From positions 1-52,815 of the forward strand of contig JAKLGV010000021.1 in NCBI GenBank assembly GCA_022710585.1: a DNA stretch of 52,815 bases. The letters are read 5' to 3'. The translations under genes were made by a program, and so were the position numbers. Shown one piece after another: positions 25,355-34,327 of this stretch (position 1 is the stretch's first letter; each line of letters opens with the position of its first letter). The notes under the pieces are model-generated. The model ran no database searches. It worked only from the letters and a program-made list of their open reading frames with translations, and was not told where the DNA came from. This stretch comes from Deltaproteobacteria bacterium (GTDB taxonomy: Bacteria > Desulfobacterota > Syntrophia > Syntrophales > Smithellaceae).

Positions 25355-25387
25355 AAAAAAACCCGCCAGGGTCGTCCACGGCGGGTT
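25355..25387 (-). terminator. Intrinsic terminator / attenuator upstream of the MFS gene
   Basis: On the minus strand AACCCGCC (25380-25387) and GGCGGGTT (25360-25367) form a perfect 8-bp GC-rich stem followed by seven T (25355-25361). It is a strong rho-independent terminator, placed between the leader and the start of the MFS gene at 25318. No gene upstream on the minus strand needs it, apart from a possible 23-codon ORF, which suggests attenuation. Confidence 0.75.
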
Positions 25388-25409
25388 GAAATAATCGATA
25401 AAGAAAGTG

Positions 25410-25481
25410 CTAGGACTTCATTTTCTTATCGGCAATATGCAATCGTCTCATCTGAGAGACGTAAAATTTAAGTTTATCCAT
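25410..25481 (-). CDS. Possible 23-codon leader peptide before the attenuator
   Basis: On the minus strand an ATG at 25481 opens MDKLKFYVSQMRRLHIADKK and three more residues, ending 23 bp before the terminator stem. An inverted repeat CGTCTC/GAGACG (25445-25462) lies inside it and could pair as an alternative structure. There is no strong ribosome site, and upstream sequence is AT-rich with a TTGTAT-N17-TATTTG promoter-like pair. The rest of 25482-25683 has no ORF I can support. Low confidence that it is translated. Confidence 0.3.
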   Translation of the reverse strand: MDKLKFYVSQMRRLHIADKKMKS

Positions 25482-25683
25482 GTTCGCTTTGTCTCACAAA
25501 AACAAATATTTTAATTTAGAACAAAATACAATATTTTTTATTCGGTGAGACGCCGTGGCACTCATCGGGTGGCTCATTCCATCCATCTTTCCGCTGGAAA
25601 ATGATTTGGCCGTTGTGAAAAAAATTGAGCTGTGGTAACAACCTGCCCGTTCATATATCTGATTACCCAAAAGGATTACCTGA

Positions 25684-26478
25684 ATGCAGGACACTGTAAG
25701 TCGCGTTCACGCTCATATGCCTTATCATCTTCTGCCGAAGCATCTGGAAATGATATTGAGGCGGAAGCTGAATCTGGAAATTTATTTTCATCACTGGGCA
25801 CTGGAAAAACTGGATCAGGCGAAGTGTGTGGAACATGCGCGGCTTCTCGCCGATGCCGGATTAAAAATCACGTTTCACGCGCCCTTTATGGATTTGCGTC
25901 CGGGAGCGCTGGATGATCAAGTCCGCCGCACCAGCGTGGAGAGAATCAAGCAGGTCTTCGAACTCGCCCGCCATTTTCATCCGCTGAAAATCGTTTGCCA
26001 CGCTTCTTTTGACGAACGCTACTATGTTTTCGTCGATGAGCTGTGGCTGGAGAACAGTGTTAAAACATGGACGGAGTTGATCGGATTGGCCGAAGACGTC
26101 AACACCGTCATCGCGTTGGAAAATGTTTACGAAAAGAATCCCGATATTTTGCGCCGCCTGTTCGACGCGCTGTCGTCGGACAGAATCTGCTTTTGTTTTG
26201 ATACCGGTCATTTCAATGCTTTTGCCCATGAGCCTCTGAGCGTCTGGCTGAAGGTCCTGGAAAAATATCTGGGGCATTTGCACCTGCATGACAATCAGGG
26301 CAAGAGAGACGAGCACCTTCCCGTGGGTGAAGGCACCTTTCCTTTCGCGGAACTTTTTGAGTCTCTCCGGAAAATCAAGGCGAAACCGACGATCACGCTC
26401 GAGGCGCACAATCCGAACAATCTCTGGCGATCGATGGAGAATATCAAAAGCATGGGACTGGCGAAAATTCTAAAATAA
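25684..26478 (+). CDS. Xylose-isomerase-like TIM barrel protein
   Basis: A 264-residue AP-endonuclease-2/sugar phosphate isomerase type TIM barrel. Metal-site residues appear in order: [30 protein letters not shown] (Glu), CFDTGHFN (Asp-His), [12 protein letters not shown] and TLEAHNP (Glu). This spacing suits a divalent-metal isomerase, epimerase or hydrolase; the substrate is unknown. It is followed after 10 bp by two peptide-type ABC permease genes, so it may act on the imported compound. Confidence 0.82.
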   Translation: MQDTVSRVHAHMPYHLLPKHLEMILRRKLNLEIYFHHWALEKLDQAKCVEHARLLADAGLKITFHAPFMDLRPGALDDQVRRTSVERIKQVFELARHFHPLKIVCHASFDERYYVFVDELWLENSVKTWTELIGLAEDVNTVIALENVYEKNPDILRRLFDALSSDRICFCFDTGHFNAFAHEPLSVWLKVLEKYLGHLHLHDNQGKRDEHLPVGEGTFPFAELFESLRKIKAKPTITLEAHNPNNLWRSMENIKSMGLAKILK

Positions 26479-26488
26479 GAGGAAGGGC

Positions 26489-27463
26489 GTGCTCAGGTAT
26501 ATCATTAAAAGAACTTTATTTATGATTCCGCTCCTGCTGGGGATTACGGTGATCTGTTTTTTTGTGATGCATCTGGCGCCGGGGTCTCCGACGGATTTGC
26601 AGACCGAGATGAATCCGAAAGCGTCAGCGGAAATGAAAGAGCGTCTCCGGACGATGTATGAGCTGGATAAGCCGATTCACGTCCAATACGCGTCCTGGCT
26701 CACGAAGATCAGCCAGGGCGATCTGGGAACGTCTTTCTCCACCGACCATCGTCCGGTCGCCGATAAAATTATGGAGCGGTTGCCCGTCACCATCCTGATC
26801 AATCTTCTGTCGCTCTTCATTATCATAGCTGTGGCGATCCCGCTCGGCGTTTTATCAGCTGTGCACAAAGATTCCTGGTTTGACAAGGCCACGACTGTTT
26901 TTGTTTTCATCGGGTTTGCCGTTCCGACGTTCTGGCTGGCGCTGCTGCTGATGATTTATTTCGGCAGTCATTTGAACTGGCTGCCGATTTCCGGATTGCG
27001 TTCGCTGAATTATGAATATCTGAGCGCCACAGACCGGCTGATGGACGTGGTGAAGCATCTGGTTTTGCCAGTTTTTGTTTCCGCGTTCGGCGGTCTGGCC
27101 GGCCTGTCCCGCTATATGCGGGCGAATATGCTGGAGGTGATCCAGCAGGATTATATGATGACGGCCCGCGCCAAAGGATTAAGCGAGCGAGACGTCATTT
27201 ACAAGCACGCGCTGCGCAACGCGCTTTTGCCGGCCATCACCATCCTGGGGCTTTCCATTCCCGGCCTGATCGGCGGGAGCGTGATCTTTGAAACCATTTT
27301 TGCCATTCCCGGAATGGGGCAGCTTTTTTATATGTCAGTGATGGCCAGGGATTATCCGACCATTATGGGGATTTTATTGATTGGCGCGATTTTAACGCTG
27401 GCGGGGAATTTGATTGCCGATGTGTCGTATGCGGTGGCGGATCCCCGGATAAGAATATCTTGA
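26489..27463 (+). CDS. ABC transporter permease, DppB/OppB family
   Basis: A 324-residue permease beginning [20 protein letters not shown], with about six membrane helices and the EAA loop ([22 protein letters not shown]) near residues 220-243 that docks on the ATPase. It should carry peptides, nickel or related small solutes across the inner membrane with its partner at 27477. The start is GTG at 26489 behind GAGGAAGGGC. No ATPase or solute-binding gene is adjacent. Confidence 0.92.
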   Translation: MLRYIIKRTLFMIPLLLGITVICFFVMHLAPGSPTDLQTEMNPKASAEMKERLRTMYELDKPIHVQYASWLTKISQGDLGTSFSTDHRPVADKIMERLPVTILINLLSLFIIIAVAIPLGVLSAVHKDSWFDKATTVFVFIGFAVPTFWLALLLMIYFGSHLNWLPISGLRSLNYEYLSATDRLMDVVKHLVLPVFVSAFGGLAGLSRYMRANMLEVIQQDYMMTARAKGLSERDVIYKHALRNALLPAITILGLSIPGLIGGSVIFETIFAIPGMGQLFYMSVMARDYPTIMGILLIGAILTLAGNLIADVSYAVADPRIRIS

Positions 27464-27476
27464 CGGCTATTTTAAA

Positions 27477-28304
27477 ATGAATTTTTGGGAATCCTTGTAT
27501 AAAAATAAACTGATGCTGACCGGCGGTGGTCTGGTCCTTCTGCTCCTGGTGATTTCCATTCTGGCACCGTGGCTGGCGCCCTACGATCCGGGACAGATCG
27601 ATTTAAACAATGTCCTGGCCGCGCCGTCCATGCAGCACTGGTTCGGCACCGATCAACTGGGACGGGATGTTCTTTCCCGGATGATCTGGGGAGCGAGGAT
27701 TTCCCTGAAAGTCGGTTTTGTGGCGACGGGCTTTGCCATCCTGATCGGGACGGTTCTGGGCGCCGTGTCCGGATACTACGGCGGCTGGGTGGATTCCGTG
27801 ATTATGCGTTTTGTGGATATTATGCTTTGCTTCCCGACGTTCTTTCTCATTCTGGCGGTCATCGCCTTTCTGGAGCCTTCCATCTGGAATATCATGATCA
27901 TTATCGGCGTGACCGGCTGGATGGGCGTGACGCGGCTGGTGCGGGCTGATTTTATCTCCCTGCGGGAACGGGATTTTGTTCATGCCGCCAAAGCGATCGG
28001 GGCAGGTGATCTGCGGATTATCTTTATGCATATTCTTCCCAATTCGATGGCTTCGATTCTGGTGGCGGCAACGCTGGGGATTGCCGGAGCGATTCTGACC
28101 GAATCGGCGCTGAGCTTCCTGGGCATCGGTGTGCAGCCCCCCACACCGAGCTGGGGCAACATCCTGACCGCCGGCAAGGATAACATCGATATCGCCTGGT
28201 GGCTTTCGCTTTATCCGGGCCTGGCCATTCTGATGACCGTTGTCGGCTATAATCTTCTGGGGGAAGGTATCCGGGATTTACTGGATCCCCGCTTGAAAAA
28301 ATAG
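27477..28304 (+). CDS. ABC transporter permease, DppC/OppC family
   Basis: A 275-residue permease. It starts with a TM helix (about 14-33), has HWFGTDQLGRDVLSRMIWG (the DppC signature), and the EAA loop RERDFVHAAKAIGAGDLRII near 160-180. It forms a heterodimer with the permease at 26489, from which it is 13 bp distant. There is no downstream ATPase, so the transporter must borrow or have remote nucleotide-binding subunits. Confidence 0.92.
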   Translation: MNFWESLYKNKLMLTGGGLVLLLLVISILAPWLAPYDPGQIDLNNVLAAPSMQHWFGTDQLGRDVLSRMIWGARISLKVGFVATGFAILIGTVLGAVSGYYGGWVDSVIMRFVDIMLCFPTFFLILAVIAFLEPSIWNIMIIIGVTGWMGVTRLVRADFISLRERDFVHAAKAIGAGDLRIIFMHILPNSMASILVAATLGIAGAILTESALSFLGIGVQPPTPSWGNILTAGKDNIDIAWWLSLYPGLAILMTVVGYNLLGEGIRDLLDPRLKK

Positions 28305-28396
28305 GCGTTTCTTTGTCGGATTGTTCATTCTTGATTAAATCATAAAAATATACTAGGAAACAAACCGTTCATTTTACGTTAAGGAGAAGATGTCCC

Positions 28397-28624
28397 ATGT
28401 CAAAAAGAGTCAATGCTGAAGCAATCAGCAACGATAAACGCATTCTTTCGCGCAAGCTGATGCAGGGTGAAATATCCGACAAGGATATTCAAGCCCTGAC
28501 AAAAAAACTGCCCGATGTTGCCGAAAATGCTGAAGAAGTTACTCTCAGCGAAAACCAGGGCGAAAATAAAACCGAAGATCAGGTTGAAACCGCCGGCGAA
28601 AACGCCGACACCAACGCCCATTAA
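28397..28624 (+). CDS. Small acidic hypothetical protein
   Basis: A 75-residue soluble protein. The N-terminal half (to about residue 40) is basic and helical, SKRVNAEAISNDKRILSRKL, with LMQGEISDKDIQALTKKLPD; the C-terminal half is Glu/Asn-rich and probably disordered. The family is not recognised. AAGGAGAAGATGTCCC gives a good ribosome site. It lies 6 bp before tatD, so it is co-transcribed with the tatD-queCED genes. Confidence 0.7.
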   Translation: MSKRVNAEAISNDKRILSRKLMQGEISDKDIQALTKKLPDVAENAEEVTLSENQGENKTEDQVETAGENADTNAH

Positions 28625-28630
28625 AATCTC

Positions 28631-29416
28631 ATGCTTGTCGATTCCCACGCTCATCTGGAGATGAAAGAATTCGATCCCGACCGCGAAGAGGTTATTAGGC
28701 GCGCGGGAAGCGAGGGGATCGATTTTATCATCACCGTCGGAACCAACCTCAAACTGAGCCTCAAAGCGGTGACGCTCGCCGATCAATATGAAAATATCTA
28801 CGCGACGGTCGGCGTTCATCCTCATGATGTGGCGAGAATCAATAATCACACGCTGGACGCGCTGAAAGATCTGGCCCGGAAGCAAAAAAAAATCGTTGCC
28901 TACGGTGAGATCGGTCTGGATTTTTTTCGCAACATTTCTCCGCCGGAGCAGCAACTGGAGTTATTCGGACGGCAGCTGGAACTGGCCGGTGAGCTCAATC
29001 TTCCCGTGGTCATTCACGACCGGGAAGCGCATCGGCAGACGCTGGAAACCGTTCAGGCGTCGCGCGTGAGACGCGGCGTCTTCCACTGTTTTTCCGGTGA
29101 TTATGAAATGGCTAAAAAGTGCATCGATCTGGGATTTTACATTTCCATTCCCGGCGTCGTCACGTATGACAAATCAAAGACTCTTCAGGATGTGGCGGCG
29201 CGCACTCCGCTTTCTTCGCTGCTCGTGGAGACCGACGCGCCGTATCTCACGCCGGTGCCGCATCGCGGAAAAAGAAACGAACCTTCTTATGTGATTCACA
29301 CGGCTAAAAAAGTCGCGGAGATCAGAGGAATGCCGTTGGAAGAGGTCGCCCGGCAGACATCCCTCAATGCGTTGAATCTTTTCGGCATCGACTCTTCCGC
29401 CCGTTCCGGTCAGTAA
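28631..29416 (+). CDS. tatD: TatD family metal-dependent deoxyribonuclease
   Basis: A 261-residue TIM-barrel hydrolase with DSHAHLEM at residues 3-10 (two metal-binding His), [10 protein letters not shown] (Glu ligand), [19 protein letters not shown] and [11 protein letters not shown] (Asp). Family members are 3'-5' exonucleases acting on DNA or RNA. The gene ends one base before the queC frame and is directly behind the small acidic ORF. Confidence 0.92.
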   Translation: MLVDSHAHLEMKEFDPDREEVIRRAGSEGIDFIITVGTNLKLSLKAVTLADQYENIYATVGVHPHDVARINNHTLDALKDLARKQKKIVAYGEIGLDFFRNISPPEQQLELFGRQLELAGELNLPVVIHDREAHRQTLETVQASRVRRGVFHCFSGDYEMAKKCIDLGFYISIPGVVTYDKSKTLQDVAARTPLSSLLVETDAPYLTPVPHRGKRNEPSYVIHTAKKVAEIRGMPLEEVARQTSLNALNLFGIDSSARSGQ

Positions 29417-29435
29417 ATTGTTTAAAGAGCTTTCC

Positions 29436-30134
29436 ATGGTAAAGAATAAACGAAAAGCGGTGGTCTTACTGAGCGGAGGTCTTGACTCCGCCACCACGCT
29501 GGCGATTGCTGAAAATAAGGGATTTGAAATCTATGCTTTGAGTTTTCGCTATGGCCAGCGGCACGCCATCGAACTGAAGGCGGCCAGGCGCATCGCCCGA
29601 ACGCAACATGTCGCCCGGCATCTGATTCTGGATGTTGATTTGGATAAAATCGGCGGCTCCGCCCTGACGTCAAATATCAAGGTGCCGAAGAACAGGAGCT
29701 CTGAGGTTTTGCAAAAAAATATTCCGGTAACTTATGTGCCCGCGCGCAACACGATATTTCTTTCCTATGCTTTGGCTTGGGCGGAAGTTATCGGCGCCCA
29801 TGATATTTTTATCGGCGTGAATGTTCTGGACTACAGCGGCTATCCCGATTGCCGTCCGGAATATATTGCCGCTTATCAAAAGATGGCCTCTCTGGCCACG
29901 AAAGCCGGTGTCGAAGACAGACAAAAACTGAAAATTCACACCCCGCTCATCAAGATGAGTAAGGCTCACATTATCAGAAAAGGTCTGGAACTGGGTGTGG
30001 ACTACAGACTGACACACAGTTGTTATGATCCGTCGCCTTCAGGGAGGGCCTGCGGCGAATGCGATTCCTGTCTTTTGCGTCGGAAGGGGTTTAAAGACGC
30101 CGGTGCCGTTGATCCCGTCAGATATTTGAAGTAG
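29436..30134 (+). CDS. queC: QueC 7-cyano-7-deazaguanine synthase
   Basis: A 232-residue PP-loop ATPase: [11 protein letters not shown] (residues 9-19) binds ATP, and the C-terminal zinc site is [11 protein letters not shown] with an earlier Cys in HSCYDPS. It converts 7-carboxy-7-deazaguanine to preQ0 in queuosine synthesis. The ATG at 29436 is used, as the frame start at 29418 is a TTG within the intergenic ribosome site AAAGAG. queE and queD follow on the same strand. Confidence 0.95.
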   Translation: MVKNKRKAVVLLSGGLDSATTLAIAENKGFEIYALSFRYGQRHAIELKAARRIARTQHVARHLILDVDLDKIGGSALTSNIKVPKNRSSEVLQKNIPVTYVPARNTIFLSYALAWAEVIGAHDIFIGVNVLDYSGYPDCRPEYIAAYQKMASLATKAGVEDRQKLKIHTPLIKMSKAHIIRKGLELGVDYRLTHSCYDPSPSGRACGECDSCLLRRKGFKDAGAVDPVRYLK

Positions 30135-30144
30135 GAATTTGTTC

Positions 30145-30786
30145 TTGAATTATTTCGTCAAAGAAATATTTTATTCGATTCAGGGCGAGGGATTCCATAC
30201 CGGGCGTCCGGCGGTTTTCTGCCGTTTTTCCGGCTGTAATTTATGGTCGGGAAAAGAGGCCGACCGGCACAAGGCGGCATGCCAATGGTGCGACACGGAC
30301 TTTGTCGGATGCGACGGAGAAGGAGGGGGAACTTTCAAGACGGCCATGGATTTGGCGGATCGGATCGCGACATTCTGGCCGCAGAAAGATCTGAATTCCG
30401 TTCGACCGTTTGTTGTCTGCACGGGCGGAGAGCCGTTGCTGCAGCTGGATGCCGGATTGATTTCAGCATTGCATGACAGGGGATTTGAAGTAGCCGTGGA
30501 AACCAATGGAACCCTTTTGCCGCCGGAAGGCATTGACTGGATCTGCGTCAGCCCTAAAGCCGGCGCGGATTTGCTGCTGCGCTCCGGAGACGAGCTGAAA
30601 CTGGTCTATCCTCAGCCGGGAGCGGAACCGGAAAAATACGCGCATCTGAATTTCAGCCATTTTTTTCTGCAGCCGATGGATTCGCCTGATGCCGCAGAAA
30701 ATACAAAACGGGCTCTGGAATATGTTCTGTCCCATCCGCGGTGGCGTCTGAGTTTGCAGACGCAAAAGATATTAAAAATAAAATAG
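30145..30786 (+). CDS. queE: QueE 7-carboxy-7-deazaguanine synthase
   Basis: A 213-residue radical SAM enzyme. The cluster motif is the QueE variant CX14CX2C (CNLWSGKE... to ACQWC, about residues 31-49), with FYSIQGEGFHTGRPAVFCRF upstream and TGGEPLLQ for SAM binding. It turns 6-carboxytetrahydropterin into CDG. Both possible starts are TTG; the one at 30145 has GTAGGAA at normal spacing, while the one at 30139 lies too near it. queC ends 10 bp before. Confidence 0.94.
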   Translation: MNYFVKEIFYSIQGEGFHTGRPAVFCRFSGCNLWSGKEADRHKAACQWCDTDFVGCDGEGGGTFKTAMDLADRIATFWPQKDLNSVRPFVVCTGGEPLLQLDAGLISALHDRGFEVAVETNGTLLPPEGIDWICVSPKAGADLLLRSGDELKLVYPQPGAEPEKYAHLNFSHFFLQPMDSPDAAENTKRALEYVLSHPRWRLSLQTQKILKIK

Positions 30787-30795
30787 GAAACTGAA

Positions 30796-31155
30796 ATGGA
30801 ACTTTTCAAAGTATTTAAATTCGACGCGGCGCATCGCCTGCCCTGTGTCGGCGAGCAGCACAAGTGCTCCGAAATTCACGGCCATTCTTTCCGGATAGAA
30901 GTCCATATCAGCGGGCATGTTGATCCCCGTTTCGGCTGGGTGATTGATTTTGCCGATATTCGCAGAGCCGTTGAGCCGATTCTCGATCAACTGGATCATA
31001 AATATTTGAATGATGTTGAGGGGCTGAATAATCCCACCTCGGAAAATATCGCCCGATGGATCTGGGAACGCCTGTGTATCGGTTTGCCGCAGTTGAGCAA
31101 AATTGTCGTCCAGGAAAGTCCGGAATCCGGCTGTGTTTATCGGGGAGAGAAATAG
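30796..31155 (+). CDS. queD: QueD 6-carboxytetrahydropterin synthase
   Basis: A 119-residue T-fold enzyme with zinc-binding FDAAHRL, EIHGHSFRIEVH (three His) and catalytic Cys in HKCSEIHGH, plus the DHKYLND and NPTSENIARWIW segments. It makes 6-carboxytetrahydropterin from dihydroneopterin triphosphate. With queC and queE it gives the three steps from GTP-derived pterin to preQ0; queF, queA and tgt are not in the window. Confidence 0.94.
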   Translation: MELFKVFKFDAAHRLPCVGEQHKCSEIHGHSFRIEVHISGHVDPRFGWVIDFADIRRAVEPILDQLDHKYLNDVEGLNNPTSENIARWIWERLCIGLPQLSKIVVQESPESGCVYRGEK

Positions 31156-31262
31156 AATCAGCCATTAAGAGTCATTGTTCATTCTTAAATCGTTTTTGCC
31201 CATTTTCAGTTGAAAAATAGGCGCTTCAATGATATTTGCTTACTTGAATCAGGTATGGAAAG

Positions 31263-31667
31263 ATGGATCAAAAAACCATACAGAAAATAAGAAAAGACCA
31301 CCAGGATAATATTCTGGATGAACTGCGGCGGGAAAAAGCCGCGGTTTTGGCGAGAGCCAGCTGGGCCGTTGAAGAACTGCTCGCGAAGCTGGAGCTCATT
31401 GACGGGACCATACAATTAAAAATATCTTTTTTGAGCGAAACCAGAGGTCAAGAAGATTCTCGCGATGTATGGCGTCGGAGAAAGTTGATTTGCGAAGAAA
31501 TAAATTGCAGCATTAATGAATTCAATGCTGTCCGCAAGAAAGCTGAACTGAAATATTATTATCTGATTGTGACGCGCGAAGCTCTGGGGCTGCGCCGTCA
31601 TGAAATGGTTCAAAAAATATACCGTATTCCGGATAAAAAGAAAAAATACGAACTGGACAATGGATAG
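31263..31667 (+). CDS. Hypothetical coiled-coil protein
   Basis: A 134-residue, highly charged and helical protein with a coiled coil likely over about residues 15-60 and 75-105. No cysteines in motif pairs except C77/C83 (LICEEINC). I do not recognise it. Its stop overlaps the pcm start by eight bases (ATGGATAG), so translation is coupled and it may be part of the pcm-nlpD operon. ATG at 31263 has AGGTATGGAAAG region as a weak ribosome site. Confidence 0.7.
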   Translation: MDQKTIQKIRKDHQDNILDELRREKAAVLARASWAVEELLAKLELIDGTIQLKISFLSETRGQEDSRDVWRRRKLICEEINCSINEFNAVRKKAELKYYYLIVTREALGLRRHEMVQKIYRIPDKKKKYELDNG

Positions 31668-32313
31668 ATACAGAAAACCGCGGCTGCGGATGGTGGAAAC
31701 TCAGATCAGGGCGCGGGGCATCAGAGATGAACGTGTCCTGATGGCGATGGAAGCAATTCCCCGCCATCTTTTTGTTGATGAAGGATTGATTGAACAGGCT
31801 TACAGCGACAGTCCTCTGCCCATCGGCGAGCATCAAACCATTTCCCAGCCCTATATTGTGGCCCTGATGACCGAGGCCCTGGAGCTGAAGGGAAGGGAAA
31901 GGGTTCTGGAGATCGGCACCGGGTCTGGCTACCAGACGGCCATCCTGGCTTCTCTGGCTGATCGGGTTTTTTCCGTGGAGCGCATTGCGTCTCTGGCAAC
32001 CGGCGCGCGCAGGATTCTTGACAAACTTAATTTTTATAATGTGGCCATCCGGGTGGGAGACGGCTCCTACGGCTGGAGCGATGAAGCACCCTTTGACGCC
32101 ATTATTACAACAGCCGCGTCTCCGGATGTCCCTCCCTATCTGCTGGATCAGCTTGTTCCCGGCGGAAGAATGGTGGTTCCGGCCGGCGGCCGCGATGTGC
32201 AGACGCTCTATAAGTTGACGCGCTCGAAAGAAAATCCCGGGGAAATCATCAAAGAAGATTTGGGCGGCTGCCGTTTTGTCAGTCTGATTGGAGAAAGTGG
32301 ATGGAAAAAATAA
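31660..32313 (+). CDS. pcm: Protein-L-isoaspartate O-methyltransferase
   Basis: A 217-residue PCMT. It has [17 protein letters not shown] at the N-terminus, [19 protein letters not shown] (substrate loop), SAM motif [12 protein letters not shown] near residues 86-97, [10 protein letters not shown] and GGRMVVPAG. It repairs isoaspartyl residues in aged proteins using SAM. The ATG at 31660 is taken; the frame extends to 31600 inside the upstream gene. The nlpD-like gene overlaps its 3' end, an arrangement conserved as pcm-nlpD in many proteobacteria. Confidence 0.94.
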   Translation: MDRYRKPRLRMVETQIRARGIRDERVLMAMEAIPRHLFVDEGLIEQAYSDSPLPIGEHQTISQPYIVALMTEALELKGRERVLEIGTGSGYQTAILASLADRVFSVERIASLATGARRILDKLNFYNVAIRVGDGSYGWSDEAPFDAIITTAASPDVPPYLLDQLVPGGRMVVPAGGRDVQTLYKLTRSKENPGEIIKEDLGGCRFVSLIGESGWKK

Positions 32314-33350
32314 AGTTTTTATGGATCATCCTGATTGTTCCTCTGGTTTTTGCGTGTTCTCCGTACTCAGCGCATAGAGATACGTCAAAAGGCGTCTATT
32401 ACCTGGTCAAGAAGAATGAAACCATCGAAGGAATCGCCAGAACCTACGGCATTTCATCGCAGCAGATAACAAAAATCAATAACATCAAAGCCGGAAGCCC
32501 TGTTCAGGAAGGGTCGGTCCTCTTCATTCCATCGGGAAGCCGGATGGAAGATAAAGTCATAAAAGATACCGCAACCAGAACGGCCGCCGCCAAAAAAGAA
32601 GTCAAGAAAAGCGTTTCCGCAGCAGAAGTTAAGAAAAGCAATCCTTCAACCGTTAAAGAAAAAACAGTTAAAAAAGAAAACAAAGTTGTTAAGCCTTTAG
32701 TGGAAGTCACGGATTTAGAAGTTGGCAAACAGAAGAAAGAATCGGTTGATGCGGCCAAAAGTTCTGAACAGAAAAAATCAAAAATTGTCATTATCGCGGA
32801 GCCTGAAGAGAAAACAGCCCAAAATATCGTAAAACCGGATGTCAAGGAGCCGGCCCCTGAACAGAAAAAAGTGGCAAATAAAGACATTGCGGCAACAGTA
32901 GCGGATAAAAAAATCGCGGAAGAAAAGATTGTGACGCCCTCGCCGGCAGCGGAGTCCGAGGAAAAAATAACATCGGGAAAAAATAAATTTATCTGGCCGG
33001 TTCGGGGCAAAGTTAAGGCTCATTTCGGTCAGCAGCCCAATAAGACTTTTAATAACTGGATTAAGATTGTTTCCGCGGCGGGCGGGAAAGTGAAAGCGGC
33101 AGAGTCCGGCACGGTTATTTTTTCTTCCCTACTGAAAAATTACGGAGAAACCATTATCATCCGTCACAAGAATAATTTTGCCACGGTCTATACACATCTG
33201 AAAAAGCGGAATGTCAAAATAGATAAGAGCGTGAAAAAAGGTGAAACGATTGCGGTCCTGGGAGAAAAGGATGAAGACGGCGCAGTGTATATGAATTTTG
33301 AAATCCGCCGTCAGGGTAAAGCGCGCGATCCCCTGCTGTTCCTGCCGTAG
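32301..33350 (+). CDS. nlpD: NlpD-like LysM/LytM lipoprotein (degenerate peptidase M23)
   Basis: A 349-residue lipoprotein: lipobox VFAC (Cys19), LysM domain at about residues 33-78, a long Lys/Glu/Ala-rich linker (~80-225), then an M23/LytM domain (~230-349). The catalytic residues are degraded: the H-x-G-x-D region reads NNWIKI, and the usual LHFEIR is MNFEIR, although YTHL keeps one His. It should therefore not cut peptidoglycan but activate an amidase, as E. coli NlpD does for AmiC during cell separation. The pcm overlap supports this. The usual rpoS gene does not follow. Confidence 0.88.
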   Translation: MEKIKFLWIILIVPLVFACSPYSAHRDTSKGVYYLVKKNETIEGIARTYGISSQQITKINNIKAGSPVQEGSVLFIPSGSRMEDKVIKDTATRTAAAKKEVKKSVSAAEVKKSNPSTVKEKTVKKENKVVKPLVEVTDLEVGKQKKESVDAAKSSEQKKSKIVIIAEPEEKTAQNIVKPDVKEPAPEQKKVANKDIAATVADKKIAEEKIVTPSPAAESEEKITSGKNKFIWPVRGKVKAHFGQQPNKTFNNWIKIVSAAGGKVKAAESGTVIFSSLLKNYGETIIIRHKNNFATVYTHLKKRNVKIDKSVKKGETIAVLGEKDEDGAVYMNFEIRRQGKARDPLLFLP

Positions 33351-33443
33351 TTTATTAAACTTGACTGAAATCAGATGGTCACGGTGTTGACCATAATCGG
33401 GTCGTAACCCATCAAACCAATACAATGAAATCAGGAGGAATCC

Positions 33444-34280
33444 ATGACACGTCGGGTGATTTTTAATAAAAAAGGGGGCGTGGGCAAAACGACCATCGCG
33501 TGCAATCTGGCGGCGATCAGCGCCCAAAGCGGGAAAAAGACCCTTGTGATCGATATGGACCCGCAGGGAAACGCCAGCCGTTACCTGATGAACGAACAGT
33601 ACGAAGCGGCCAGGGAACAGAAGAAAACCATCTACGATTATTTCAAAGCGTCGCTGGATGCGGGAAGCGCCTTCGTGTTCAATCCTTTTTTTCCGCGGAG
33701 CGACAGAAATGAAAATGATCTCGGCGATTATTTTCATGAAACCGCTTACAAGAATCTGTGGATGATTCCCTCCCATCCTGCTCTTGTTGAAATCGAAACC
33801 CAGCTTGCAAGCAAGCATAAAATTTATAAACTCCGCGAAGCGCTGGACGCTATGAAAGGGGTCGATGCCGTGTTCATCGATACGCCCCCCGCCTTGAATT
33901 TCTTCAGCCAGTCGGCTCTCATTGCGGCCTCGCGGTGCCTCATCCCCTTCGACTGCGACGCCTTTTCACGGGAGGCGATTTACGATGTGGGGCAGCATAT
34001 CGGAGATATCCAGAGCGACCACAACCGCGATCTCCATGTGGAGGGCATCGTGGTCAATCAGTTCATGTCCAGGGCGAAACACCCCCGGGAAATCGTGGAG
34101 TCTCTGAAGGCCGATGGCCTTCCCATTCTCTCCACCCGTCTTTCTTCATCGGTGAAGATCAGGGAATCCCACCAATCGGCCAAACCCATGATCTTTCTTG
34201 ATCCGAAACACAAACTGACGTGTGAATTTCTGGATCTATACCGGGAAATCGAATCGAAAAATAAAAAACGGAAGGCGTAA
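33444..34280 (+). CDS. Orphan ParA/Soj-type ATPase
   Basis: A 278-residue P-loop ATPase: deviant Walker A KKGGVGKTT near residues 9-17, DMDPQGNAS (Walker A'), DTPPALNFF, and a C-terminal helical part. ParA proteins position chromosomes, plasmids or large complexes on nucleoid or membrane. No parB or parS-like gene is adjacent, so it may act with other cargo. The start follows AGGAGGAATCC. A radical SAM gene follows after 47 bp. A short palindrome GGTCA/TGACC lies upstream at 33387-33402. Confidence 0.85.
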   Translation: MTRRVIFNKKGGVGKTTIACNLAAISAQSGKKTLVIDMDPQGNASRYLMNEQYEAAREQKKTIYDYFKASLDAGSAFVFNPFFPRSDRNENDLGDYFHETAYKNLWMIPSHPALVEIETQLASKHKIYKLREALDAMKGVDAVFIDTPPALNFFSQSALIAASRCLIPFDCDAFSREAIYDVGQHIGDIQSDHNRDLHVEGIVVNQFMSRAKHPREIVESLKADGLPILSTRLSSSVKIRESHQSAKPMIFLDPKHKLTCEFLDLYREIESKNKKRKA

Positions 34281-34327
34281 ACAGCGCCTTCCCCGGTAGA
34301 TCATCCAAAGAAATCAAAGGACTCGTT

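Noticed and set aside
33387..33402. Palindrome GGTCA...TGACC before the orphan ParA as a parS site
   Set aside because: It lacks the TGTTTCACGTGAAACA form of chromosomal parS and is too short to call.
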